Below, piece after piece: positions 1 to 9,135 of a DNA stretch of 64,000 bases. This DNA is from Amycolatopsis antarctica (lineage in GTDB: Bacteria; Actinomycetota; Actinomycetes; Mycobacteriales; Pseudonocardiaceae), in NCBI RefSeq assembly GCF_002262875.1, contig NZ_NKYE01000019.1, forward strand, positions 1-64,000. The letters are read 5' to 3'. The first letter of the stretch is position 1; each line of letters begins with the position of its first letter. The notes beneath the pieces were generated by a model, which did not search any database, had not been told where the DNA came from, and saw only the letters and a program-made list of their open reading frames with translations. Made by a program: the position numbers and the translations under genes.

Positions 1-373
1 CCGACACGGTGTGCCCGAGCGCCCGACACGGTGTGCCCGAGCGCCCGACACGGTGTGCCCGAGCGCCCGACACGGTGTGCCCGAGCGCCCGACACGGTGT
101 GCCCGAGCGCCCGACACGGTGTGCCCGGGCGCCCGACACGGTGTGCCCGGGCGCCCGACACGGTGTGCCCGGGCGCCCGACACGGTGTGCCCGGGCGCCC
201 GACACGGTGTGCCCGGGCGCCCGACACGGTGTGCCCGGGCGCCCGACACGGTGTGCCCGGGCGCCCGACACGGTGTGCCCGAGCGCCCGACACGGTGTGC
301 CCGAGCGCCCGACACGGTGTGCCCGAGCGCCCGACACGGTGTGCCTGGGCGCCCGACACGGTGTGCCTGGCGG
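1..373. repeat. 22-bp tandem repeat array, about 17 units
   Basis: About 17 head-to-tail units of 22 bp fill the window from base 1 to within a few bases of the XPB stop codon at 374-376. Each unit has the core CGACACGGTGTGCCC followed by GAGCGCC or GGGCGCC. The A/G variants occur in blocks (first A, then G, then A again), which suggests local unit-by-unit expansion; the last two units change CCC to CCT. The array is cut by the window edge, so its true length is unknown. No spacers are present, so it is not a CRISPR. A related array lies at 36494-36665. The long open frames through it only reflect the absence of stops in the repeat. Confidence 0.97.
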
Positions 374-2026
374 TCAGGGGAGGGGTGGGCCCAGGAGGTC
401 GTCGGCGTCGGTGATCAGGTACGCGTATCCCTGCTCGGCGAGGAAACGCTGCCGGTGCGCCGCGTACTCGGTGTCGACGGTGTCCCTGGCGACGACGGAG
501 TAGAAGTGCGCCTGGCGGCCGTCGCCCTTGGGGCGCAGCAGCCTGCCGAGGCGCTGCGCCTCCTCCTGCCGGGAACCGAAGGTGCCGGAGATCTGGATCG
601 CGACGGACGCCTCCGGCAGGTCGATGGAGAAGTTCGCCACCTTGGACACGACCAGCGTGCTGATCTCGCCGCGGCGGAACTCGTCGAAGAGCTTCTCCCG
701 CTCCTTGTTCCGCGTCGAACCCTGGATCACCGGCGCGTTCAGCTCGTCGCCGAGCAACTCGAGCTGATCGAGGTACGCCCCGATCACCAGCGTCGGCTCA
801 CCCTTGTGCTTGTCCACGATCGACTTGATGACGGCCGTCTTGGTGTGCGCGGTGGACGCCAGCCGGTACTTCTCCTCGGCCTCCGCGGTCGCGTAGACCA
901 GCCGCTCGTTGTCCGTGAGCGTCACCCTGACCTCGACGCACTCGGCCGGGGCGATCCAGCCCTGCGCCTCGATGTCGCGCCACGGCACGTCGTAGCGCTT
1001 CGGCCCGATCAGTGAGAACACGTCGCCCTCCCGGCCGTCCTCGCGCACCAGCGTCGCGGTGAGGCCGAGCCTGCGGCGTGACTGCAGGTCCGAGGTCATC
1101 CGGAACACCGGCGCCGGCAGCAGGTGCACCTCGTCGTAGACGATCAGGCCCCAGTCGCGGGAGTCGAACAGCTCCAGGTGCCGGTACTCGCCCTTCGTCT
1201 TGCGGGTGACCACCTGGTACGTGGCGATGGTGACCGGCCGGATCTCCTTGCGCTCCCCTGAGTACTCGCCGATCTCCTCCTCGGTCAGCGAGGTGCGGGC
1301 GACCAGTTCGCGTTTCCACTGCCTGCCCGCGACGGTGTTCGTCACCAGGATCAGCGTGGTCGCCTTCGCCTCGGCCATCGCGGCCGCGCCGACCAGTGTC
1401 TTGCCCGCGCCGCAGGGCAGCACGACGACGCCGGAACCGCCCGCCCAGAACGCCTGCGCCGCCTGGCGCTGGTACTCGCGCAGTTCCCAGTCGCTCTCGT
1501 CGAGCGCGATCGGGTGCGCCTCACCGTCGACGTAGCCCGCCAGGTCCTCGGCCGGCCAGCCGATCTTCAACAGCGCCTGCTTCAGTCTGCCGCGTTCGGA
1601 CGGGTGGATCACCACCGTGTCGTCGTCCAGCCGCTCGCCGAGCATTGGGCTGATTTTCTTGCTGCGCAGCACTTCTTCCAGCACGGCACGGTCCGTTGTG
1701 GACATCACCAGCCCGTGTGCGGGGTTGTTCGCGATCTGCAGCCTGCCGAAGCGGCCCATGGTGTCGACGACGTCGATCAGCAGCGGCTGCGGGACGGGGA
1801 AGCGGGAGTAGTTGGTGAGCGCGTCGACGACCTGCTCGGCGTCGTGGCCCGCGGCCCGTGCGTTCCACAGTGCCAGCGGGGTGACCCGGTAGGTGTGCAC
1901 GTGCTCGGGGGCGCGTTCCAGCTCGGCGAACGGGGCGATCGCGATCCGGGCGTCCTCGGCCCGGTCGTGGTCGACCTCGAGCAGGACGGTCTTGTCGGAC
2001 TGGACGATCAGCGGGCCATTGGTCAC
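374..2026 (-). CDS. DNA repair helicase XPB (Rv0861c-type)
   Basis: A 550-residue superfamily 2 helicase of the bacterial XPB/ERCC3 type, expected to translocate 3'-5' on DNA in repair. Residues 1-175 form the non-catalytic N-terminal domain. Walker A is CGAGKT at 205-210, the DEVH box is at 298-301, the motif III-like LGLTAT follows near 321, and the C-terminal helicase half ends with the QRLGRLLRPKGDG arginine-finger region near 500. ATG start at 2026. In M. tuberculosis the neighbour is the XPB-associated protein Rv0862c; here that gene sits 17 kb away at 19000-21237, so the pair has been split by accessory genes. The stop codon abuts the 22-bp repeat array. Confidence 0.96.
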   Translation of the reverse strand: MTNGPLIVQSDKTVLLEVDHDRAEDARIAIAPFAELERAPEHVHTYRVTPLALWNARAAGHDAEQVVDALTNYSRFPVPQPLLIDVVDTMGRFGRLQIANNPAHGLVMSTTDRAVLEEVLRSKKISPMLGERLDDDTVVIHPSERGRLKQALLKIGWPAEDLAGYVDGEAHPIALDESDWELREYQRQAAQAFWAGGSGVVVLPCGAGKTLVGAAAMAEAKATTLILVTNTVAGRQWKRELVARTSLTEEEIGEYSGERKEIRPVTIATYQVVTRKTKGEYRHLELFDSRDWGLIVYDEVHLLPAPVFRMTSDLQSRRRLGLTATLVREDGREGDVFSLIGPKRYDVPWRDIEAQGWIAPAECVEVRVTLTDNERLVYATAEAEEKYRLASTAHTKTAVIKSIVDKHKGEPTLVIGAYLDQLELLGDELNAPVIQGSTRNKEREKLFDEFRRGEISTLVVSKVANFSIDLPEASVAIQISGTFGSRQEEAQRLGRLLRPKGDGRQAHFYSVVARDTVDTEYAAHRQRFLAEQGYAYLITDADDLLGPPLP

Positions 2027-2061
2027 GCTCTCCTTTATACGTTCCCGCCCCGACGGGCCGC

Positions 2062-3018
2062 TCAGTCAGGCGTGACCTGCGGCAACAACGACTGGACGTC
2101 GAGCCGTCCGGGAATCGACCCCGAGGCGTGCATCAGGTCGGCCACCCGCTGCAGCCGGATGCCGTTGAGCGAGCTCGGGTAGGTGCCCAGTGCGATCAGC
2201 GCGGCGGTGGTGGCGTCGATGTCGGCCAGCGCGGGCAGCGCCTGCCGGACGACGGCGGGGTCGTCCGCGCGGGCCTGGGCCCTGCCCAGGGCGTCCCGGA
2301 AGATCGCCAGTGCGCGCGGGTTGCCCTTGGCGAACTCGGTGCTGCTGGCGTAGCTCGATACCGGGAAGTCCAGGGTCGCGCCCCGGGCGCCGTCGCTGAG
2401 GATCCGGGCGCCGAACTCCTTGCGCGCCGTGGTGATGCCGGGCTCCACCATCCACGCCGCGTCGGCCGCGCCGGAGCGCACGGCCTCCACCATGTCGGCG
2501 GCGGGTGTGGTGACGAACTCGACGCCCGCGGGGTCCACGCCCGCCGTGGCCAGCACCGAGCGGCCGGCCAGCGCGCCGAGATCGTCCGGCAGGTCGACGG
2601 CGATGCGCGGGGCCTTCTTCGCGGTGACGTCCTGGTAGTCGGATTCGGGCAGGGTCACCAGGGCCATCGTGTCCCGGCCCGCCGTGTACGCCTCGCCCTG
2701 GAGCTGCAGTTCGGTGCCGCCCGCCGCGGCACGGAACAGGGCGACGTCGGTGGCGAAGACGATGTCCAGTTCGCCGGCGCCGAGCCGGGCGAGGCCGTCC
2801 TCCTGGCTCTGCTGCTCGACCAGTTCCACCCGTAGTCCGGCACGGCTGAACTCGCCCGCCGCCACGGCGATGCGCAGCGGGGCGGTGTCGATCGCGTCGC
2901 CGACCCCGACGCGCAGCGTGCCGCGTTCGGGTGGCGCCTGGCCGACCGGCTGGTCCTCGGTGAGGATTCCGCAGCCACTCAGCGCGAGAACAGCGAGAAG
3001 TGCCAGGACCTTGCGCAT
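2062..3018 (-). CDS. orphan NitT/TauT-type ABC substrate-binding lipoprotein
   Basis: 318 residues with a lipoprotein signal peptide ending in the lipobox LSGC (Cys about residue 21), then a periplasmic-binding-protein fold of the NMT1/SsuA type (SGAADAAWMVEPGITTA, typical of family members that bind small anions or thiamine precursors). The start is ATG at 3016-3018. No permease or ATPase follows. It is a clear paralogue of the binding protein at 10868-11893: both end with a TAAL...RLQRV.DL...LDV motif and share FP...YAS..FA..NP in the middle. It is transcribed divergently from the kinase-like gene at 3208, an arrangement repeated by the second paralogue. The ligand is not deducible. Confidence 0.88.
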   Translation of the reverse strand: MRKVLALLAVLALSGCGILTEDQPVGQAPPERGTLRVGVGDAIDTAPLRIAVAAGEFSRAGLRVELVEQQSQEDGLARLGAGELDIVFATDVALFRAAAGGTELQLQGEAYTAGRDTMALVTLPESDYQDVTAKKAPRIAVDLPDDLGALAGRSVLATAGVDPAGVEFVTTPAADMVEAVRSGAADAAWMVEPGITTARKEFGARILSDGARGATLDFPVSSYASSTEFAKGNPRALAIFRDALGRAQARADDPAVVRQALPALADIDATTAALIALGTYPSSLNGIRLQRVADLMHASGSIPGRLDVQSLLPQVTPD

Positions 3019-3079
3019 ACGAGGACTCCACCGGGAGGGGAAACGTACGACAGGGTGGAGCTTAGGCGGTTCGACGCAA

Positions 3080-3139
3080 TAACATCGCCGGCGAGCGTGA
3101 ACGAATTTCAGTCGGACTACCGCACGCTCACAGATGTTA
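3080..3139. promoter_or_regulatory. nested inverted repeat in the divergent promoter
   Basis: Two nested palindromic pairs lie between the binding-protein gene (start 3018) and the kinase-like gene (start 3208): TAACATC (3080-3086) with GATGTTA (3133-3139), and inside them GAGCGTG (3093-3099) with CACGCTC (3123-3129). The loop is 23 bases. It could be a pair of operators for a dimeric regulator or a structured 5' end of the + strand transcript. No regulator can be named. Confidence 0.55.
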
Positions 3140-3207
3140 CTCTTCGGTAGGTTCGGCGATGGAGCCCCGATCGAGCGCGCGGCGCCGCACGCGGAAGAGG
3201 AAGCCAG

Positions 3208-5859
3208 GTGACCCGTCGCGACAGCCGTTCCCACCGACGTACGGGAACGGAAACCGGTCCCGACGCCGGAGGCCGCTGGCGGCTGCGCAACTGGAAACTC
3301 CGCACTCGGCTGCTGGCCATCCTGCTGATCCCCGGCCTCGCCGCCGTCGCACTGGTCGGCCTCCGGGCGCGCTCCGACCTGGACAAGGCCGACCAGCTCG
3401 CCCAGCTCGCCGAACGGGTCCGGGTGGACAACACCGTCGCCGACGTCGTGCACCAGCTCCAGCGCGAACGCGATCTGACGGTGCGCTTCGTCGCGGCCGA
3501 CCGGCAGGGCGGCGACACCGAACTGCGCGCCCAGCGGGACCGGGTGAGCGCCGCCATCGGCGAGTTCGACCGCACCTTCTCCGCGGCGGGCGAGGACCTG
3601 TCCCCGGCCGCGGCCGCCGACTTCCGCACCATCCAGGAGCGCCTCACCGTGCTCACCGGGCTGCGGTTCTCCGGCGAGTTCTCGTCCTACCCGCCGGACG
3701 CCGTGCTGCGCTCCTACAGCGAGCTGATCGCGGGTCCGCTCGATCTCGCCGACCAGTCCGTCTCCACGATCTCCGACCCCGAACTCGCCAGGCTGCGGCT
3801 GGCGACCAACGCGCTGGCCCGGGTGAAGGACCAGATGTCCGTGCGGCGGGCGATCATCGCCGAGGCCCTGCAGACGGGGTCGTTCACCAGCGACCTGGAA
3901 CGCGCACTGCTCAGTGCCCAGGCGCAGCAGGACGCCGCCCGCAGCGACTTCGGCAAGTTCGCCACCCCCGCCCAGCAGCAGATGTACGACGACACCGTGA
4001 TCGGGCTGATCGTCGACATCGGCAACGACTCCGCCGAGGCCGTGCAGGTGCGCGCCAGCAACGGGCAGCCGCTGACCGGCATCGACCCTGTCCAGTGGGA
4101 CATCTCCGCCACCTACACCGTCAACCTGGTCAACCGCGTGCAGGACGCGCTGCTGCAGGAGACGCAGCGGCGCACCGACACCCTCGCCGACGAGGCGCTG
4201 GCCTCGGCGATCCGCGACTCGGCGATCGTGGTCGCGGTGCTGCTGGTGGCCGGGGTCGCGGCGCTGATCGTGACCCGCTCGCTGCTGCGTCCGCTGCGGG
4301 TGCTCCGGCGGACCGCGCTGGACGTCGCGGAGCACCGGCTGCCGGAGGCCGTCGAGGGCATCCTCGCCGATCCCGAACCGGGCACCGGTGGCGCGCCCGC
4401 CCGGCCGGCCGTCGCCCCGGTCCCGGTGTTCAGCCGGGAGGAGCTCGGGCAGGTGGCCAGGGCGTTCGACGCGGTGCACGGTCAGGCCGTCCGGCTCGCG
4501 GTGGACCAGGCGTTGCTGCGGGAGAACGTCAACGCGATGTTCGTCAACCTCTCCCGGCGCACCCAGGAACTGGTGGAACGCCAACTCTCCGTGCTGGACC
4601 GGATGGAGGCCGACGAACAGGACGCGGACACGCTCGGCGGCCTGTTCGAACTCGACCACCTGGCCACCCGGATGCGCCGCAACAGCGAGAACCTGGTGCT
4701 GCTCTCCGGCCACGACCTCGACCGCGAACTCGACGAGCCCGTCGCGGCCGAGGAGATCATCGGCGCGGCGCTGTCCGAGGTCGAGCACTACCGGCGGATC
4801 GAGGTGAAGGCGACGCCGGCCGTGGCCGTCCGCGGTGACGCCGTCAGCGACCTCGTGCACGTCATCTCGGAACTGTTCGAGAACGCCACCGAGTACTCGC
4901 CCGACGCTCGCTCGGTGTCCGTGGTCAGCTCGGCCACCTGGACGGGCGCGTGGCGCATCGACATCACCGACCAGGGCGCCGGCATGCCCGCCACCGAGAT
5001 CCACCGCGTGAACCAGCGCCTGGCCACCCCGCCGGAGGTGGACGTCGAGGTGTCCCGGCGGATGGGGCTCTACGTGGTCGCCCGTCTCGCCGGGCTGCAC
5101 GGGATCAAGGTGCGGCTGGCGTCGGCCTCCACCGGCGGGCTCACCGCCACCGTCGAGGTGCCCGCCGAACTGGTGTCCGTGCCGCTGCCCGTGGTCGCGC
5201 CGCAACCGGTGCCGGCGTTCGAGCCCGCGTTCGAAGCCGACGAGCCCGAACCCGAACCCGAGCCGCCCGCCCGTGCGATCGTCGGCCCCGGCCCGCCGCG
5301 CCGCGCGCCCGTGATGGCGTTCGAGCCGGAGTGGCCGGACGAGCCGGAGGAGGACGAGAACTTCCTCGACCACGACGCCCCGACCGAGCGGATGGCCGTG
5401 TACCAGGACGTGCTGTCGAAATGGTTCGTCGCACCCCCCGACACCACGCCGCAGGCGGACGGCCAGGCCGCGCGGGCAACACCGGAGGAGCCCGACGAGC
5501 CGGGCACCGGCGGCGCGCACCGGGCCGCCGAACCCCCCGGCCGCAACGGTGACGGTCCCGCCGAACCGGAAGGCTGGCGCACGGCCGCCGACGAGGGCTG
5601 GCTGGCCGTGGCGAAACTGGACCAGCCCGCCGGGGAGGAGACCGACGCCGGACTGCCCAAGCGGGTACCGAACTCGCGCCTGCTGCCGGGCGCGATCAGC
5701 ACCAGCCGCGACTACGACGGCCCGCCCCTTTCCCGCTCGCCGGAGGCCGTACGGGGCCGGATGACCAGCCTGCAACGCGGCGTCCGGCAGGGCCGTGACG
5801 CGCGCACGGCCGCCACCGACACCGAACGGGCCGGGGAACGGGACGGGATCGGCGAGTGA
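3208..5859 (+). CDS. CvnA-type NIT-domain sensor histidine kinase-like protein (orphan)
   Basis: 883 residues. TM1 about 34-53, an extracytoplasmic NIT (nitrate/nitrite-sensing type) domain about 60-325, TM2 about 332-352, HAMP about 352-425, a helical segment carrying LDHLATR (candidate His about 484), then a HATPase_c domain with ELFENATEYS near 555, DITDQGAGMP near 585 and RRMGLYVVARLAG near 618. Residues 660-883 are a Pro/Glu-rich tail with the short motifs VYQDVLSKWF and GLPKRVPN, both conserved in the conservon CvnA at 12418. GTG start at 3208. Unlike a standard conservon it is not followed by roadblock, DUF742 and GTPase genes; cutC overlaps its stop by GTGA. Probably senses a small ligand at the membrane (inference). 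Confidence 0.88.
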   Translation: MTRRDSRSHRRTGTETGPDAGGRWRLRNWKLRTRLLAILLIPGLAAVALVGLRARSDLDKADQLAQLAERVRVDNTVADVVHQLQRERDLTVRFVAADRQGGDTELRAQRDRVSAAIGEFDRTFSAAGEDLSPAAAADFRTIQERLTVLTGLRFSGEFSSYPPDAVLRSYSELIAGPLDLADQSVSTISDPELARLRLATNALARVKDQMSVRRAIIAEALQTGSFTSDLERALLSAQAQQDAARSDFGKFATPAQQQMYDDTVIGLIVDIGNDSAEAVQVRASNGQPLTGIDPVQWDISATYTVNLVNRVQDALLQETQRRTDTLADEALASAIRDSAIVVAVLLVAGVAALIVTRSLLRPLRVLRRTALDVAEHRLPEAVEGILADPEPGTGGAPARPAVAPVPVFSREELGQVARAFDAVHGQAVRLAVDQALLRENVNAMFVNLSRRTQELVERQLSVLDRMEADEQDADTLGGLFELDHLATRMRRNSENLVLLSGHDLDRELDEPVAAEEIIGAALSEVEHYRRIEVKATPAVAVRGDAVSDLVHVISELFENATEYSPDARSVSVVSSATWTGAWRIDITDQGAGMPATEIHRVNQRLATPPEVDVEVSRRMGLYVVARLAGLHGIKVRLASASTGGLTATVEVPAELVSVPLPVVAPQPVPAFEPAFEADEPEPEPEPPARAIVGPGPPRRAPVMAFEPEWPDEPEEDENFLDHDAPTERMAVYQDVLSKWFVAPPDTTPQADGQAARATPEEPDEPGTGGAHRAAEPPGRNGDGPAEPEGWRTAADEGWLAVAKLDQPAGEETDAGLPKRVPNSRLLPGAISTSRDYDGPPLSRSPEAVRGRMTSLQRGVRQGRDARTAATDTERAGERDGIGE

Positions 5860-6551
5860 GCCTGCTCGAGGTGATCGCACTCGGCCCGGTGGACGCGGAG
5901 CGTGCCGAGGCGGGCGGGGCGGACCGGATCGAACTGGTGGCCGACATGGCGGCCGACGGGCTGTCCCCGTCGCCGCGCACCGTGCGCGCGGTACTCGCCG
6001 CGACCGGCCTGCCGGTGCGGGTGATGCTGCGGCACACAGCGTCCTTCGCGGCCACCGGCCCCGGCACGCTGCGGGCCGGGGCGGCGGCGCTGCTGGACGC
6101 CGGAGCGCGCGAGTTCGTCCTCGGTTTCCTCACCCCGGACGGGGCGGTGGACACCGAGGCGTGCGCGCTGCTGGCAGAGGAGCTGGCGGGCTGCCCGTGG
6201 ACCTTCCACCGCGCGGTCGACCACGCCGCCGACCCGTACGCCGCGCACGCGGCACTGGCCGGGCTGGGCTGCGACACGGTGCTCTCGGCAGGCCATCCGG
6301 GCGGGGTGACCGAGGGCCTGCCGGTGCTGCGGGCGGTGGCCGCGCGTGGCGGTGGGCCGGAGCTGATGGCGGGCGGCGGGCTACGGGACGGGCACGTGAC
6401 GCGACTGCGAGCCGCCGGGGTGCGGGCGTTCCACATCGGCGGCGCCGTACGGCCCGCCGGCTGGGACGAACCGGTGGACCTCGCCTCGGTCCGCCGCTGG
6501 GCGACCGTGGTCTCGGGCGCCGAAACCGCCGCCGCGCACCGGATCGGGTGA
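5856..6551 (+). CDS. cutC: CutC family protein
   Basis: 231 residues matching the CutC TIM-barrel family along its length: LLEVIALGP at the N-terminus, GADRIEL at about 22-28, VRVMLRHT, LDAGAREFVLGFLT, WTFHRAVDHA, and the C-terminal LMAGGGLRDGHV. CutC was first linked to copper tolerance in E. coli; the reaction is not settled. The GTG start overlaps the stop of the upstream kinase gene (GTGA), so translation is probably coupled. This is an unusual partner for a CvnA-type kinase and may mean only that it was captured into the operon. Confidence 0.9.
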   Translation: MSLLEVIALGPVDAERAEAGGADRIELVADMAADGLSPSPRTVRAVLAATGLPVRVMLRHTASFAATGPGTLRAGAAALLDAGAREFVLGFLTPDGAVDTEACALLAEELAGCPWTFHRAVDHAADPYAAHAALAGLGCDTVLSAGHPGGVTEGLPVLRAVAARGGGPELMAGGGLRDGHVTRLRAAGVRAFHIGGAVRPAGWDEPVDLASVRRWATVVSGAETAAAHRIG

Positions 6552-6572
6552 CGAAGGGGTTAGCGTTGCCCC

Positions 6573-8162
6573 ATGCCTACGCGCACCATCCGGGACGTCA
6601 CCAGAGACCTGCTCCGCGAGCTCGGCCTGACCACCGTGTTCGGCAATCCCGGCACCACCGAGATCCCGTTCCTGAGCGACTGGCCCGGCGACTTCCGGTA
6701 CGTGCTGGGCCTGCAGGAGTCGTCCGTCGTGGCGATGGCCGACGGATACGCCCAGGCGGGCGGCAGGCCGGTGCTGGTGAACCTGCACTCGGCGGGCGGG
6801 GTCGGGCACGGACTCGGGCACGTCTTCACGGCGTACAAGAACCGCACGCCGATGATCGTGCTCGCCGGGCAGCAGATGCGGTCGCTGATGCCGGACGACC
6901 CCTTCCTCGGGGCGACCGACGCCGCCGCCTTCCCCCGGCCCTACGTGAAGTGGAGCTGCGAACCGGCCCGCGCACAGGACGTGCCCGCGGCGATCGCCCG
7001 TGCCTACCACCTCGCGACCCAGGCACCGCAGGGTCCGGTGTTCGTCTCGGTGCCGGTGGACGACTGGGACGCCGAGGCGGACCGGCCCGTCGTGGCACGG
7101 CAGCGGATCCCCGGTTTCGCCCCGGACCCAGAGGCCCTCGCCGGCCTCACCACCGCGCTCGCCGCCAGCGAGCGGCCCGCCATCGTCGTCGGCCCGGCGG
7201 TGGACGCCGACGGTGCGGTGCCCGAGGTCGTCGCCCTCGCCGAGAAACTCAACGCAGGCGTCTGGGCGAGCCCGATGTCGGCGCGCTGCTCGTTCCCCGA
7301 GGACCACCCCCTGTTCCTCGGGTTCCTGCAACCGGAACGCGGTGCCACCGCCACCGTGCTGGCCGGTCACGACCTCGTGGTGGTGCTCGGCGCGCCCGCC
7401 TTCACCTACCACGTCTACCGCGGCGAGTCCGAGGTCGCGCTGCCACCCATGTACCTGATCAGCGACGACGAACAGGTACTCGCCCGCGCCTCGGAGGGCA
7501 TCGGGATCCGGGCGACGGCGGGGCTGGCCGTGCGCGCGCTGACCGCCGCCGTACCCGCCACGGACCGGCCCGCGCCGCTCGTGCGGGTGCGGCCGTCCCG
7601 GCCGCCGGAGAGCACCCCCGTCTCCGCCGCCTACGTCTACGCGGCGCTGGCGGAATCGTTGCCGGACAACGCGATCGTCGTCGAGGAGACGCCCAGCCAC
7701 CGCAACGACCTGCACGACCACCTGCCGATCCGCGCCACCGACACCGGCTTCCTCACCGTCGCCAGCGGCACCCTCGGCTACGGCCTGCCCGCCGCCGTCG
7801 GCGCCGCGATCGCGCGCCCGGAACGCAAGGTCGTGGCCGTGATCGGGGACGGCTCGTCGATGTACGGCATCCAGGCTCTGTGGACGGCCGCCCGCGAGCA
7901 GGTGCCGGTGACGTTCGTGATCATGGACAACTCGCAGTACGCCGCCGTCCGCATCCTCGGTGAGGCGGCGGGCGGGGCGAAACTGCCCGGCGTCGAACTG
8001 GGCGGCATCGACTTCGCCGCACTCGCCGCCTCGCTCGGCTGCACCGGGCACCACGTGCGGAGCCCGGCCGAACTCGGCACGGCGCTGACCGCGGCGCTGG
8101 CCGACGACCGGCCGAACCTGCTGCACGTCCGCGTCGACCCGGACCCCGGCGTCCTGTACTGA
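6573..8162 (+). CDS. mdlC: ThDP-dependent benzoylformate decarboxylase-like enzyme
   Basis: 529 residues, three-domain thiamine-diphosphate enzyme. The N-terminal Pyr domain has VFGNPGTTE (22-30), LQES (Glu49, the cofactor-activating Glu) and LHSA (His72). The C-terminal PP domain has the GDG...N cofactor motif (VIGDGSSMYG to MDNSQYA). His280 in GAPAFTYH matches the second active-site His of Pseudomonas benzoylformate decarboxylase. The residue equivalent to the substrate-binding Ser26 of that enzyme is Thr28 here, so the 2-oxo acid substrate may differ. ATG start 21 bases after cutC, same operon direction. No other mandelate pathway gene is nearby. Confidence 0.85.
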   Translation: MPTRTIRDVTRDLLRELGLTTVFGNPGTTEIPFLSDWPGDFRYVLGLQESSVVAMADGYAQAGGRPVLVNLHSAGGVGHGLGHVFTAYKNRTPMIVLAGQQMRSLMPDDPFLGATDAAAFPRPYVKWSCEPARAQDVPAAIARAYHLATQAPQGPVFVSVPVDDWDAEADRPVVARQRIPGFAPDPEALAGLTTALAASERPAIVVGPAVDADGAVPEVVALAEKLNAGVWASPMSARCSFPEDHPLFLGFLQPERGATATVLAGHDLVVVLGAPAFTYHVYRGESEVALPPMYLISDDEQVLARASEGIGIRATAGLAVRALTAAVPATDRPAPLVRVRPSRPPESTPVSAAYVYAALAESLPDNAIVVEETPSHRNDLHDHLPIRATDTGFLTVASGTLGYGLPAAVGAAIARPERKVVAVIGDGSSMYGIQALWTAAREQVPVTFVIMDNSQYAAVRILGEAAGGAKLPGVELGGIDFAALAASLGCTGHHVRSPAELGTALTAALADDRPNLLHVRVDPDPGVLY

Positions 8163-8169
8163 CCGAGAA

Positions 8170-8193
8170 AGGGCGCCCGGGATCGGGCACCCT
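8170..8193. terminator. hairpin between convergent genes
   Basis: AGGGCGCCCG (8170-8179) pairs with CGGGCACCCT (8184-8193) through a 4-base loop with one G-T pair. It lies in the 52-bp gap between the decarboxylase gene (+) and the ABC ATPase gene (-) and probably ends transcription from either side. No T-run follows, as is common in high-GC actinobacteria. Confidence 0.55.
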
Positions 8194-8214
8194 CCGCTCA
8201 CCAGGATCGGGCGG

Positions 8215-9072
8215 TCAGGACGACGCCTTCGCCGGGTCCTTCTCCGCGGTCCCGGCTCCGGCTGTCGCGGAGGCCCCGGAGGCGTCCTCGCCCGCGCCGC
8301 CCGTCGGACCGACCTGCAGCAGCCGCGCGACCTCGCCGCGCATCGCGACGAACTCCGCCGACTCCCGGGTGGCGATCTGGTCGCGCTCCTCCGGCAGCCC
8401 CACCTCCAGGTCCGCCACGATCGTCGCCGGAGACTTCGACAGCACCAGCACCCGGTCGCTGAGATAGACGCTCTCGTCGATGTCGTGGGTCACCAGCAGC
8501 ACCGTGCTGCCCTGCTCGCGCTGCACCCTGCGAAGCAGGTCCTCCAGCTCGAAACGGGTCTGCGCGTCCACCGAGGCGAACGGCTCGTCCATCAGCAGCA
8601 GCGCGGGCCTGCTGGCCAGCGCCCGCGCAATGGAGACCCGCTGCTGCATGCCACCCGAGAGCTGCCACGGGAACTTCCCGCCGACGCCCGCCAGCCCGAC
8701 GGCCTCCAGCGCGTCCGCCGCCCGCTGCCGCCGCTCCGCCTTGCCGAGCGAACCCCAGCGCAGCGGGAACTCGACGTTGCGCTGCACGGACAGCCACGGG
8801 AACAGCGAACGGCTGTAGTCCTGGAAGACCACGGCCAGGTCGTCCGGCACACCATCGACCCGGTCGCCGTGCAGGCTCACCGTGCCGCCACTCGGCTTGA
8901 TCAGCCCGGCGATGCAGCGCAGCAGCGTCGACTTGCCGCAGCCCGACGGGCCGACGATGCAGGCAAGGCTGCCCGCCTCGACGGTGAAGTTCAGGTCGCG
9001 CACGGCCACGTGCGCCGTCTCCCCGGTGCCGTACCGGTGGTCGAGGCCGTTCACCTCGAGCATTGTGGGCAC
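8215..9072 (-). CDS. NitT/TauT family ABC transporter ATP-binding protein
   Basis: 285 residues of the SsuB/TauB/NrtD class that powers import of nitrate, sulfonates or similar anions. Walker A GPSGCGKST (41-49), Q-loop FQDYSRSLFPW, signature LSGGMQQR, Walker B LLLMDEPFASVD, and the switch His in LVTHDIDE. The last 30 residues are Gly/Ala/Thr-rich and outside the domain. The GTG at 9072 is preferred over the ATG at 9063 because an AAGGGGG ribosome site sits 5-6 bases upstream of it. It is the last gene of a four-gene transporter operon read leftwards from 11893. Confidence 0.92.
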   Translation of the reverse strand: MPTMLEVNGLDHRYGTGETAHVAVRDLNFTVEAGSLACIVGPSGCGKSTLLRCIAGLIKPSGGTVSLHGDRVDGVPDDLAVVFQDYSRSLFPWLSVQRNVEFPLRWGSLGKAERRQRAADALEAVGLAGVGGKFPWQLSGGMQQRVSIARALASRPALLLMDEPFASVDAQTRFELEDLLRRVQREQGSTVLLVTHDIDESVYLSDRVLVLSKSPATIVADLEVGLPEERDQIATRESAEFVAMRGEVARLLQVGPTGGAGEDASGASATAGAGTAEKDPAKASS

Positions 9073-9135
9073 GCCAGCCCCCTTCTCGATTGCGTCGTCA
9101 TCGGCGGACGGCGGGGATCCCGCACGTCGCCGTGG

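Noticed and set aside
1..373. CRISPR array
   Set aside because: Repeats are contiguous with no unique spacers, and there are no cas genes in the window.
9..1015. Long open frames through the repeat array at the window start, coding Arg/Pro/Cys-rich peptides
   Set aside because: The 22-bp unit has no stop in several frames, so open frames arise automatically; no ribosome site, and the frames continue antisense into the XPB gene.
3019..5880. N-terminal extension of the orphan binding protein by about 950 residues
   Set aside because: The extension is antisense to the CvnA-like gene and would place the lipoprotein signal peptide inside the protein; the ATG at 3018 gives a normal signal.
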